64,000 bases of DNA. It comes from Paracoccaceae bacterium. GTDB taxonomy: Bacteria; Pseudomonadota; Alphaproteobacteria; Rhodobacterales; Rhodobacteraceae. The stretch spans positions 62,001-126,000 of the forward strand of contig JAIOYF010000010.1 of assembly GCA_021741245.1 (NCBI GenBank). The letters are read 5' to 3'. The first letter of the stretch is position 1. Every line of letters starts with the position of its first letter. The notes under the pieces were generated by a model. The model saw only the letters and a list, made by a program, of their open reading frames with translations. It made no database searches and was not told the DNA's origin. The position numbers and the translations under genes are program-made. Below, piece by piece: positions 45,713-53,189 of this stretch.

Positions 45713-46753
45713 CTATTGTGGGTCGTCCCAGACCGCCACATGGGGCCGCATCCGTCGCCGCCACAGGCGCGGGAGCATGGCCAGCACACAGGCCAACGGC
45801 AGGGGCCATGGCAGGCGCGGCGCATCATTGGGCAAGCGCAAGGCCGGAAAGGGCCGGGCCGGATGGGCGTGATGGTCGGAATGGCGCGGCGCGTTCAGCA
45901 TCAGGGCTGATGAGAACCAGTGCGGCGCGTTCCAGGCGTGATGCGCGCCCACCGGCTCATACCGGCCATCGGGGCGCTTTGCCCGTTTCAGCCCGTAATG
46001 CTGCACATAATCGGCCAGCAAGATTTGCAATTGGGCATGGGCGGCAAGCCCGATCCACACAACGGCCCCCCAAGGCCCGGCAATCAGACCCCCCAGAACC
46101 ACGGATAAAACCGCCCCCCCAAGATAGACCGAATAGGGGTGCACGCCCCCCCGCGTTGCGCGGGCGCGCAAGGCATCTTCGGCAGCCCAACCTGCCCGGA
46201 AACTGCCGATCCATGCCCTTGGGGCAAAGGTCCAGAACCCCATGCCCGCCGGGGCGGAACTGGGGTCTTCGTCCGTTCCCACCAGCCGGTGATGCACCAG
46301 ACGATGCGACGAGGCATGGTGACCGATCAAAAGCGTGGTGTAGATCGCCACCCCCAACCGATAAAGCCCGCGATCCGCCCGGTGGATCAGCTCATGCGCT
46401 GCCGGATGCGCCACCTGTCCCATCCAATAGCCGCAGCCCAGAAACAGCATCACCCGCCCCCCAACCGACAGGTCCGAGGCACCCGCCACCGCCCAGACCG
46501 CCAAGGGCAACAGCGCCAGATGCGCCAGACCCAGCGCCAGCAAAATCGCATCGGTGCCCGGAAATTCTGCCCCCTCGGGCGCGTTGCCCGCCACATGGGG
46601 GATCAGCTGGTCCAACAGCATCACCAGCAGGGCCATGTATAAAAAACCGGCCCAAAGCCAGATGCCCCCCCACAGCACCCCAAGCGCCAGCAAAGGCACC
46701 GGGGCAAGGGTTGCCACCGCAAAGGCAAAAAGGGACAGGGGACGCGTGCTCAT
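45713..46753 (-). CDS. AlkB-like membrane di-iron monooxygenase
   Basis: A 346-residue integral membrane protein of the alkane hydroxylase/fatty acid desaturase superfamily. The three His boxes are HELIH (near 120), HHASSHRLVHH (near 150) and RHSDHHAHP (near 300), which bind the two irons on the cytoplasmic side; an extra conserved HAWNAPHWF-type segment precedes the third. About six membrane helices. Closest to AlkB alkane 1-monooxygenases, which hydroxylate medium-chain alkanes with rubredoxin; no rubredoxin gene is nearby, so substrate is open. ATG 46753 is chosen; the frame runs on to 47575 only as antisense to ftsY. Confidence 0.86.
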   Translation of the reverse strand: MSTRPLSLFAFAVATLAPVPLLALGVLWGGIWLWAGFLYMALLVMLLDQLIPHVAGNAPEGAEFPGTDAILLALGLAHLALLPLAVWAVAGASDLSVGGRVMLFLGCGYWMGQVAHPAAHELIHRADRGLYRLGVAIYTTLLIGHHASSHRLVHHRLVGTDEDPSSAPAGMGFWTFAPRAWIGSFRAGWAAEDALRARATRGGVHPYSVYLGGAVLSVVLGGLIAGPWGAVVWIGLAAHAQLQILLADYVQHYGLKRAKRPDGRYEPVGAHHAWNAPHWFSSALMLNAPRHSDHHAHPARPFPALRLPNDAPRLPWPLPLACVLAMLPRLWRRRMRPHVAVWDDPQ

Positions 46754-46978
46754 TTCTGTCGGTGTAGCATGGAATTTGGGCAGGTCGATGGCAGAGCCGG
46801 TGGAAAAATTTGCCCCAGTGCCGCCGATATCCCAAAGCGGTCCCCGTGCCGCCCGGAAAAGGGGGGGGCGTCCGATCCGGGTTTCTTGCCCCCAAAGGGC
46901 CATCGTGCGTCGCGGGCCTTTCCTCGCCCGGCCAAAACGCTTAGGTGAAGACAAAGCCGCATGTGACCCGAGGCCCCG

Positions 46979-48052
46979 ATGTCCTTTTTCAAGAAACTGC
47001 GCGAAAAGATGTTCCGCTCCTCCGACAAGATCGGTGAGGGGCTGGAGGCGCTTGTGAGTGACGGCGCGGCTGAAACGGTCCCACAGCCAGAGGCGCCGCC
47101 TGCCCCTCAGGATCCGGTCCCCGCAGCCCCCGCACCAGAGGTGCCAAAAGCGGCCGAGCCTGCGAAACCTGGCCTGATGGGGCGGTTGTTTGGTGCCAAA
47201 CCCGCAGAGGCAGAAGCCCGTCGCATCTTTGACGATGCGATGCTGGAAAGCCTTGAGGAATTGCTCATTCAGGCCGATATGGGGATGGACACCGCGCTGC
47301 GCGTCACCGCCAATATCGCCGAGGGGCGGATGGGGCGCAAAATCTCTACCGCCGAGCTGCGCGCCGCCCTTGCCGGCGAAGTCGCCCGCATCATGACACC
47401 CGTCGCCAAACCCATGCCGCTTTATCCGACCAAACCGCAGGTGGTGCTTGTGGTGGGGGTCAATGGCTCGGGCAAGACCACGACGATCGGCAAACTTGCC
47501 AGCCAATTCCGGGCGGCGGGGAAATCGGTGATCATCGCGGCGGGCGATACATTCCGGGCCGCTGCGGTCGAACAATTGCAGATCTGGGGGCAGCGCGCAG
47601 GCGTGCCGGTGCTGACCGCCCCCGAAGGGTCAGACCCCGCCAGCCTTGCCTTTGACGCCCTGACCCGCGCCCGTGCCGAAGGGGTGGATCTGTTGATGAT
47701 CGACACCGCGGGCCGCCTGCAAAACCGCGCCGATCTGATGGAAGAACTGGCCAAGATCGTCCGTGTCTTGCGCAAGGTCGATCCTACAGCCCCGCACAAC
47801 ACGCTTTTAGTGCTTGACGCGACCACAGGCCAGAACGCCGTCACGCAGGTCGAGATCTTTCGCAAGATCGCCGATGTCTCGGGCCTTGTGATGACCAAAC
47901 TTGACGGCACTGCCAAGGGCGGGGTGCTGGTGGCGCTGGCCGATAAATTCGGGCTGCCGATCCATGCCATCGGCGTGGGCGAGCAGATCGATGATCTGGC
48001 CCCCTTCGATCCCGATGATTTCGCCCGCGCCCTTGTGGGACAAGACAGCTAA
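46979..48052 (+). CDS. ftsY: Signal recognition particle receptor FtsY
   Basis: The GTPase that receives SRP-ribosome complexes at the membrane. 357 residues. An N-terminal linker (about 30-75) is Pro/Ala-rich. The NG domain carries FDDAMLESLEELLIQADMG, G1 GVNGSGKTTTIGK, G2/insertion box AAGDTFRAAAVEQLQIW, G3 LMIDTAGRLQ, G4 VMTKLDGTAKGG and the closing GVGEQIDDLAPFDP. ATG 46979. The next gene, EamA, follows after a dispersed repeat. Confidence 0.96.
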   Translation: MSFFKKLREKMFRSSDKIGEGLEALVSDGAAETVPQPEAPPAPQDPVPAAPAPEVPKAAEPAKPGLMGRLFGAKPAEAEARRIFDDAMLESLEELLIQADMGMDTALRVTANIAEGRMGRKISTAELRAALAGEVARIMTPVAKPMPLYPTKPQVVLVVGVNGSGKTTTIGKLASQFRAAGKSVIIAAGDTFRAAAVEQLQIWGQRAGVPVLTAPEGSDPASLAFDALTRARAEGVDLLMIDTAGRLQNRADLMEELAKIVRVLRKVDPTAPHNTLLVLDATTGQNAVTQVEIFRKIADVSGLVMTKLDGTAKGGVLVALADKFGLPIHAIGVGEQIDDLAPFDPDDFARALVGQDS

Positions 48053-48056
48053 TCCC

Positions 48057-48104
48057 CTTCATCTGTTCAAAAATATCCCGGGGGTCCGGGGGCAGCGCCC
48101 CCGG
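48057..48104 (+). repeat. Dispersed 3'-end repeat, copy 3
   Basis: Four nt after the ftsY stop the plus strand reads CTTCATCTGTTCAAAAATAT, then CCC and GC-rich hairpins (CCGGGGGC/GCCCCCGG). Core and order match copies at 14436 and 63139. This copy lacks the middle AT-containing hairpin seen in them. Confidence 0.75.
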
Positions 48105-48128
48105 GTCTCTCCCATCCAGAGACCCCTG

Positions 48129-49028
48129 ATGTCCGATTGGCTGATCTCCCTCGAAGGCACAAAAGCGGGCCACGATCTTGCCCTTGGCCTCGCCCTTATG
48201 GCAGCCTTTTTGCATGCGCTCTTTGGAGCCTTGCAAAAGGGCAGGCACGACCCTTGGCTGTCGCGGGCGGCCATTGACAGCAGCTATTGCCTGATGGCCG
48301 CGCCCTTTGCCCTGTTCGTCGTGCCATGGCCAGAGCCGCATATGTGGCCCATCTTTGCGGGCGCCTTTGTCATCCATGCCATCTACAAGGTCTTGCAGGC
48401 CATGACCTATACGCGCGGGGCCTATACGGTGGTCTATCCGGTCGTGCGCGGCACCGGGCCGTTGGTAACCGTGCTTCTGGCGGGGTTGGTCTTTGGCGAG
48501 GTTTATGCGGCGGCGCAATGGTTGGGTGTGGCGGTGCTGGTCACGGGCATTCTTGGCCTTGCCGTCTATAATCTGCGCACGATCACCCTGAACCGCGACC
48601 GGATGGTGCCCGCGCTGATCTTTGCCGTGCTGACCGGGGGGATGGTTGCGGCCTATACCACCTATGATGCCTGGGGCATCCGGGCGACAGCCGATCCCTT
48701 TACCTTTCTTGCATGGTTTTTCATGATTGACGGGGTCTTCATTCCGGTCGTCACTTGGCGCCGGTGGAGCAGCCTTGCCGGGGCCGAGGTTGTGCCCTTG
48801 ATCAAAAGGGGTGTGTTGGGGGCCTTTGTGGCCTATTTCTCGTTCGGGGCGATCATGCTGGCCACGCGGCTGGACAAGGTCGGTGAGGCAGCGGTGCTGC
48901 GCGAAACCTCGACGGTGTTTGCAGCCCTGATCGGCTGGCTCGTCTTGGGCGAAAAGGTGGGGCCGGTGCGCACGGCCCTGATGGCGTTGATCGCGGGCGG
49001 TGCGGTCTTGATGGAATTTGCAGGATAG
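48129..49028 (+). CDS. EamA/DMT family transporter
   Basis: A 299-residue inner-membrane protein of the drug/metabolite transporter superfamily with about ten helices in two EamA repeats: YKVLQAMTYTRGAYTVVYPVVRGTGPLVTVLL near 90 and KVGEAAVLRETSTVFAALIGWLVLGEKVG near 265. Substrate unknown. The frame extends upstream through ftsY in another phase; ATG 48129 starts the hydrophobic protein. Likely cotranscribed with yciB, which starts 6 nt after its stop. Confidence 0.86.
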   Translation: MSDWLISLEGTKAGHDLALGLALMAAFLHALFGALQKGRHDPWLSRAAIDSSYCLMAAPFALFVVPWPEPHMWPIFAGAFVIHAIYKVLQAMTYTRGAYTVVYPVVRGTGPLVTVLLAGLVFGEVYAAAQWLGVAVLVTGILGLAVYNLRTITLNRDRMVPALIFAVLTGGMVAAYTTYDAWGIRATADPFTFLAWFFMIDGVFIPVVTWRRWSSLAGAEVVPLIKRGVLGAFVAYFSFGAIMLATRLDKVGEAAVLRETSTVFAALIGWLVLGEKVGPVRTALMALIAGGAVLMEFAG

Positions 49029-49034
49029 GGCGAC

Positions 49035-49661
49035 ATGGCCGAAAAACAGATCAATGGTGTGATGAAGCAGGTTCTGGAACTGGGGCCGACGGTCGCGTTT
49101 TTCCTGCTGTATCTGCGCATCCGCGACGACAAATACACGCTCGCGGGAACCGAGTATTCCGGCTTTATCATCGCGGCCCTCGTCTTCATTCCGATCCTGT
49201 TGCTGTCCATGGCGATCTTGTGGAAGCTGACGGGCAAGCTCAGCCGGATGCAGGTCTTCACGGCCTTTATGGTCATCTTCTTTGGTGGCCTGACCGCCTA
49301 TTTCAACGATGAGCGGTTCTTCAAGATGAAGACCTCCATCGTCTATGGCTGCATGGCGGCCCTTTTGGGGATTGGCCTGCTGCGGGGCCAAAGCTGGTTG
49401 CAATATGTGATGGCCGAGGTGCTGCCGATGCAGCCTGAGGGCTGGATGATCCTGACCCGGCGGTTGGTGGTGATGTTCTTGGCGCTGGCGGCCGCCAATG
49501 AGTTTATCTGGCGCACGATGTCGACCGATACTTGGGTCAAGCTGGAAACATTCGCCATGCCTGCGGCGCTGGTGGCGTTCTTGTGGTGGCAGATCTTTGC
49601 GCTGCAAAAATTCCTGATCGAGCCGGAAGAGGCCGATAAAACCCCGGATCAAAAGGGCTGA
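49035..49661 (+). CDS. yciB: Intracellular septation protein YciB/IspZ
   Basis: A 208-residue membrane protein of the YciB (IspZ) family, linked to septation and envelope synthesis. Motifs: LELGPTVAFFLLYL near residue 13, FGGLTAYFNDERFFKMK in the middle and ANEFIWRTMSTDTWVKLE near 160. Five to six helices. It follows EamA closely and belongs to the ftsY-EamA-yciB unit common in Rhodobacterales. Confidence 0.92.
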   Translation: MAEKQINGVMKQVLELGPTVAFFLLYLRIRDDKYTLAGTEYSGFIIAALVFIPILLLSMAILWKLTGKLSRMQVFTAFMVIFFGGLTAYFNDERFFKMKTSIVYGCMAALLGIGLLRGQSWLQYVMAEVLPMQPEGWMILTRRLVVMFLALAAANEFIWRTMSTDTWVKLETFAMPAALVAFLWWQIFALQKFLIEPEEADKTPDQKG

Positions 49662-49736
49662 CAGCTTGCCATGTTCCGGTCGCTTTTGTGCCGGAATTGC
49701 GCGCTACACCGTAAAGATGCAACCCTGAGGTGCTTC

Positions 49737-50336
49737 TTGACACAGTCATCTTTTGAACCCGAGTCCCTGCCGCGCTTTGATTATGGCTATCTTTTGCCGG
49801 GGGTCATGGCGCTGGGCGTCTATCCCTTGCTGATGGCGCTGACCGAAGACCCTTCTGCCGCCTTTATCAGTGCCTTTTTCATGGGGCTTTGGGTCATTCT
49901 GGCCAAGAATGCGGAATGGGCGGCGCAGTATTGGCGCCTGCGGTTTTCGGTGCGCACGGCCAGCCTGCTGGCGGTCTGTGCAGCCCTTGGTCCGGCCTCG
50001 CTGTTGATGGCACTGGATCAGCCGCAATGGTGCCTGCGGCTGTTTACCCTGATGGCGACCATTGCCTGCTTTGCGATCCTGAACGATCAACGCGATGGGG
50101 ATCACGCCTATCTGCGGTTCCGCCTGCCGCAGCGCAAGGTCGACGGATCGGAGGCGGAGCTTGCCCATGCGTTTTTGACATGGAACCTTGCGCTGATCTT
50201 GCTGAACGAAGGCATTATCGCGGTTTTAGACATCTCGGGCTGGATGACATGGTATGCGGTCTTGCCGCTGCTGATCCACGGGGTTGAGGTGGCCATCGTC
50301 TTTGCCGTGGCCCATCGCCGCCGTCTTATGGCGTGA
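49737..50336 (+). CDS. Hypothetical integral membrane protein
   Basis: A protein of 199 residues from the TTG at 49737 (GAGG 6 nt upstream), or 221 from 49671. After FEPESLPRFDYGYLLPG come about six membrane helices with a charged stretch NDQRDGDHAYLRFRLPQRKVDG between helices four and five. I recognise no family and claim no function. It is the last gene of the ftsY-EamA-yciB group and is followed immediately by a three-hairpin element. Confidence 0.65.
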   Translation: MTQSSFEPESLPRFDYGYLLPGVMALGVYPLLMALTEDPSAAFISAFFMGLWVILAKNAEWAAQYWRLRFSVRTASLLAVCAALGPASLLMALDQPQWCLRLFTLMATIACFAILNDQRDGDHAYLRFRLPQRKVDGSEAELAHAFLTWNLALILLNEGIIAVLDISGWMTWYAVLPLLIHGVEVAIVFAVAHRRRLMA

Positions 50337-50337
50337 C

Positions 50338-50401
50338 GCAAATTTTTTGAGGAAAAAATTTGCCCGGAATTTTGCAATTCCGGGACCGCCCCTGACGGGC
50401 G
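50338..50401. repeat. Three-hairpin intergenic element, copy 3
   Basis: Plus-strand order: 11-bp stem GCAAATTTTTT/AAAAAATTTGC around GAGG (50338-50363); 9-bp stem CCCGGAATT/AATTCCGGG around TTGC (50363-50384); CGCCC/GGGCG (50387-50401). It lies between the stop of the membrane protein gene and the metZ promoter. AT-rich stem first and GC-rich stem last, as in copies 1 and 2. Confidence 0.75.
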
Positions 50402-50431
50402 TTGACAATCGACCTGACTAGGGCGTATCGG
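50402..50431 (+). promoter_or_regulatory. Promoter of the metZ riboswitch transcript
   Basis: A perfect -35 TTGACA (50402-50407) is followed, 18 bp on, by TATCGG (50426-50431). Transcription would begin near 50437, exactly where the SAM-II aptamer begins, which supports the assignment. Confidence 0.6.
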
Positions 50432-50435
50432 GTGC

Positions 50436-50490
50436 CTGTGGTGCTTTGTGCCGGATTGCGGGCCACGTTAAACATTCCGCTAAAAGGGTC
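50436..50490 (+). ncRNA. SAM-II riboswitch aptamer (metA motif)
   Basis: The leader of metZ matches the SAM-II riboswitch described in alphaproteobacterial methionine genes. Conserved blocks in order: GTGGTGCTTTG (50438-50448), CCGGATTGCGG, GCCACGTTAAAC (50462-50473), and CCGCTAAAAGGG (50477-50488). GTGG at the start pairs with CCAC as P1, and the 3' GCTAAAA forms the pseudoknot. It binds S-adenosylmethionine and shuts off methionine synthesis when SAM is plentiful. Confidence 0.92.
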
Positions 50491-50498
50491 TTGGGTCG

Positions 50499-50531
50499 AA
50501 CCCCGAAGCCTGTCCGGTTTCGGGGTTTTTT
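50499..50531 (+). terminator. Terminator of the SAM-II leader
   Basis: A 9-bp stem (AACCCCGAA at 50499-50507, TTCGGGGTT at 50519-50527) followed by six T residues lies between the aptamer and metZ. SAM binding would favour termination here, so the switch may act on transcription. Confidence 0.8.
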
Positions 50532-50554
50532 CTTTGGCCAAAGGGGGCCGCGCC

Positions 50555-51736
50555 ATGACCGATACTTGGAAGACACGCACGAAACTTGTCCATGAGGGCA
50601 GCCGTCGCAGCCAATATGGCGAAATGGCCGAAGCCATTTTCCTGACGCAGGGGTTTGTCTACCCCACCGCCGAAGACGCCGAGGCGCGGTTTGTCAAGGC
50701 TGGCGAGGACGAGTTCATCTATGCCCGCTATGGCAACCCCACGACGCGGATGTTTGAAGAGCGGATCGCAGGGCTTGAGGGCACCGAGGATGCCTTTGCT
50801 ACGGCAAGCGGGATGGCGGCGGTCAGCGGGGCGCTGACCTCGGTGCTGCGGGCGGGGGATCATGTGGTCAGTGCGCGTGCGCTGTTCGGCTCGTGTCTTT
50901 ACATCCTTGAAGAGGTGCTGACCCGCTATGGCGTGCAGGTCACCTTTGTGGATGGGGCCGATCTGGAGGCGTGGCGCGCAGCGATCACCCCCAAGACCAA
51001 GGCCGTGTTCTTTGAGTCAATGTCCAACCCGACATTGGAATTGGTCGATATTCGCGGCGTGTCTGAAATTGCCCATGCCAATGGCGCGCTTGTGATCGTC
51101 GACAACGTCTTTGCCACGCCGATTTTTTCGCGGGCGGTGGATCAGGGTGCGGATGTCATTGTCTATTCCACGACCAAGCATATTGACGGGCAGGGCCGGG
51201 CGCTGGGCGGGGTCGTGTGCGGCACGCAGGCGTTCATCCGCAAAACGCTTGAGCCCTATATGAAACACACGGGCGGCTCGATGAGCCCGTTTACCGCCTG
51301 GATCATGCTTAATGGCATGGCCACGCTGGACCTGCGCTGCCGCGCGATGGCGCAAAGTGCCGCCGCGATTGCGACCGCGCTGGAAGGGCACCCGAAACTG
51401 GCGCGTGTGATCTATCCAAGCCTTGCATCCCACCCGCAGCACGCCCTTGCGATGGCGCAGATGGGGTCGGGGGGCACCTTGGTCACCTTTGATATTGCGG
51501 CAGGAAAAGAGGCGGCGTTCCGCTTTTGCAATGCCTTGGACATCATCAAGATTTCCAACAATCTTGGCGATGCGAAATCCATCGCGACGCACCCGGCCAC
51601 AACCACGCACCAGCGATTGCCGCAAGATCAAAAGGACCTGCTGGGCATAACGCCGGGCTTGATCCGGTTGTCGGTCGGTTTGGAAGACACCGATGATCTG
51701 ATTACGGATCTGATGCATGCGCTGGATCATGCGTGA
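50555..51736 (+). CDS. metZ: O-succinylhomoserine sulfhydrylase MetZ
   Basis: A PLP enzyme of the Cys/Met metabolism family that makes homocysteine from O-succinyl (or O-acetyl) homoserine and sulfide. 393 residues. Motifs: YARYGNPTTRMFEERIA near residue 60, ATASGMAAVSGAL, FFESMSNPTLELVDI, VIVDNVFATP and the PLP lysine in STTKHIDGQGR near 210, then LGDAKSIATHPATTTH. ATG 50555 with GGGGG upstream; the reading frame runs further up through the riboswitch but that is leader. Controlled by the SAM-II switch. Confidence 0.94.
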   Translation: MTDTWKTRTKLVHEGSRRSQYGEMAEAIFLTQGFVYPTAEDAEARFVKAGEDEFIYARYGNPTTRMFEERIAGLEGTEDAFATASGMAAVSGALTSVLRAGDHVVSARALFGSCLYILEEVLTRYGVQVTFVDGADLEAWRAAITPKTKAVFFESMSNPTLELVDIRGVSEIAHANGALVIVDNVFATPIFSRAVDQGADVIVYSTTKHIDGQGRALGGVVCGTQAFIRKTLEPYMKHTGGSMSPFTAWIMLNGMATLDLRCRAMAQSAAAIATALEGHPKLARVIYPSLASHPQHALAMAQMGSGGTLVTFDIAAGKEAAFRFCNALDIIKISNNLGDAKSIATHPATTTHQRLPQDQKDLLGITPGLIRLSVGLEDTDDLITDLMHALDHA

Positions 51737-51824
51737 CGGTCTGACAAGCGTGACAGTCCGGACGGTTCAGGCCCTGTTTTGAAAAGTGATAGCCATGCGC
51801 GAGAATTCAGGGCATCACTAAGTC

Positions 51825-51950
51825 ATGAGTTTCGGAAAAAGGGCGGAAATCGTCCCTTCACCTGATCCGCGCGCGACCTATCTGCGTATACCTGTTGACA
51901 TTGAAGGCCATGGTGGACCCCAAGGCCGGAACCGGAAGGACCTGCCATGA
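51825..51950 (+). CDS. Short ORF coupled to folE2
   Basis: A 41-codon frame, MSFGKRAEIVPSPDPRATYL..., ending TGA that overlaps the folE2 ATG (ATGA). Codon use is normal for the genome and the peptide is not low-complexity. There is no strong ribosome-binding sequence, which weakens the case. It may be a small protein or a leader peptide that couples translation of folE2. I know no family for it. Confidence 0.45.
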   Translation: MSFGKRAEIVPSPDPRATYLRIPVDIEGHGGPQGRNRKDLP

Positions 51951-53038
51951 ATATTCATACTCCCGAATTCGACCGCAAGCCATCGCGGGACGAAGCCGAG
52001 GCGGCCTTGGCCGTGCTGCGCCAATGGGCAGGCAAATCGTCGGATGATGAGATTGCGACGCTGGATTCCGCCGTTGGCTATCTTGTGCCGGGGCAGGGCT
52101 ATCCTGCCCTGTCACGCGAGTATCCGACCGATTTTCGTGTGGATGACGTTTATAAAGACAGCCTGCCCGATCTGCAAAACGGGCCGTCGAGCCTGATCGT
52201 CGGGGCAAAGCAGCTGATCCAGCATGTCGGGATTTCCAACTTTCGGTTGCCGATCAATTATCGCACCCGCGACAATGGTCCGCTGACGCTGGAAACCTCG
52301 GTCACGGGCACGGTGAGCCTTGAGGCCGAGAAAAAGGGCATCAACATGAGCCGCATCATGCGCTCATTCTATGCCCATTCCGAGGCGGAGTTCAGCTTTG
52401 AGGTGATCGAGGCCGCGCTGGATGATTACAAGCGCGATCTGGGCAGCTTTGATGCCCGCATTCAGATGCGCCTGTCCTTTCCGGTCCGGGTAAATTCGCT
52501 GCGCTCGGGTCTGTCGGGTTGGCAATACTATGACATTGCTTTGGAATTGGTAGAGCGGGCCGGGGTGCGCAAAAAGATCGTGCATCTGGATTACGTCTAT
52601 TCCTCCACCTGCCCATGCTCGTTGGAACTGAGCGAACATGCCCGCCGCACCCGTGGCCAGCTGGCAAGCCCGCATTCGCAGCGCTCGGTTGCGCGCTTGT
52701 CGGTTGAGGTGAAGTCGGGCCGTTGCCTGTGGTTTGAAGATCTGATCGAACTGGCCCGTGACGGGGTGCCGACGGAAACCCAAGTCATGGTCAAGCGCGA
52801 AGATGAGCAGGCCTTTGCCGAGTTGAACGCCGCGAACCCGATTTTCGTCGAAGATGCGGCACGCAGCTTTTGTGCCGTTCTGAAGGGCGATCCGCGGATT
52901 GGCGATTTTCGGATCGTGGCCAGCCACCAAGAAAGCCTGCACAGCCATGACGCGGTGTCGATTCTGACCGAAGGGCCGACCTTTGCCAGTGACAGCCTTG
53001 ATCCACGTCTGTTCCAGACGCTGTTCCATATCGGCTGA
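51947..53038 (+). CDS. folE2: GTP cyclohydrolase FolE2 (type IB)
   Basis: Opens GTP to dihydroneopterin triphosphate, first step of folate synthesis, using a metal site different from FolE. 363 residues. Motifs: VGISNFRLPINYRTR near residue 95, the active-site Cys in STCPCSLELSEHAR near 225, and PHSQRSVARLSVEV; a Glu/His pair sits near SHQESLHSHDA at the end. It supplies the pathway that later includes FolB and FolP encoded 5 kb away. FolE2 genes can be zinc-controlled, but I see no clear Zur site. Confidence 0.95.
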   Translation: MNIHTPEFDRKPSRDEAEAALAVLRQWAGKSSDDEIATLDSAVGYLVPGQGYPALSREYPTDFRVDDVYKDSLPDLQNGPSSLIVGAKQLIQHVGISNFRLPINYRTRDNGPLTLETSVTGTVSLEAEKKGINMSRIMRSFYAHSEAEFSFEVIEAALDDYKRDLGSFDARIQMRLSFPVRVNSLRSGLSGWQYYDIALELVERAGVRKKIVHLDYVYSSTCPCSLELSEHARRTRGQLASPHSQRSVARLSVEVKSGRCLWFEDLIELARDGVPTETQVMVKREDEQAFAELNAANPIFVEDAARSFCAVLKGDPRIGDFRIVASHQESLHSHDAVSILTEGPTFASDSLDPRLFQTLFHIG

Positions 53039-53061
53039 GTCGTGCGGGTCTGACCTGTCGT

Positions 53062-53095
53062 CGCCGGGGGCAGTGATGCCTCCGGCGCGCCTATT
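53062..53095 (+). terminator. Probable terminator after folE2
   Basis: A 10-bp stem with one G-T pair (CGCCGGGGGC at 53062-53071, GCCTCCGGCG at 53078-53087) is followed by CGCCTATTTT. It separates folE2 from the first trkH gene. Confidence 0.5.
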
Positions 53096-53189
53096 TTGCG
53101 GGCGGAGTTGGCACCTTGGATCTGTGGCATCGCCTGCGCTGCCAAGGCTGATTGACGGCTGCCGCCGACAGGCGTAGCCAAGCCGCATC

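Noticed and set aside
46754..47575. N-terminal extension of the AlkB-like frame
   Set aside because: The extra 274 residues are antisense to ftsY and not hydrophobic; the family starts near 46753.
47841..49652. A 603-residue open frame on the minus strand across ftsY, EamA and yciB
   Set aside because: Composition is low in hydrophobic core patterns, rich in His, Gln, Gly and Arg, and it opposes three recognisable genes.
51737..51946. A zinc-regulator (Zur) box before folE2
   Set aside because: I found only a weak AGTGAT...ATCACT pairing around 51785-51819, not the AT-rich palindrome expected.
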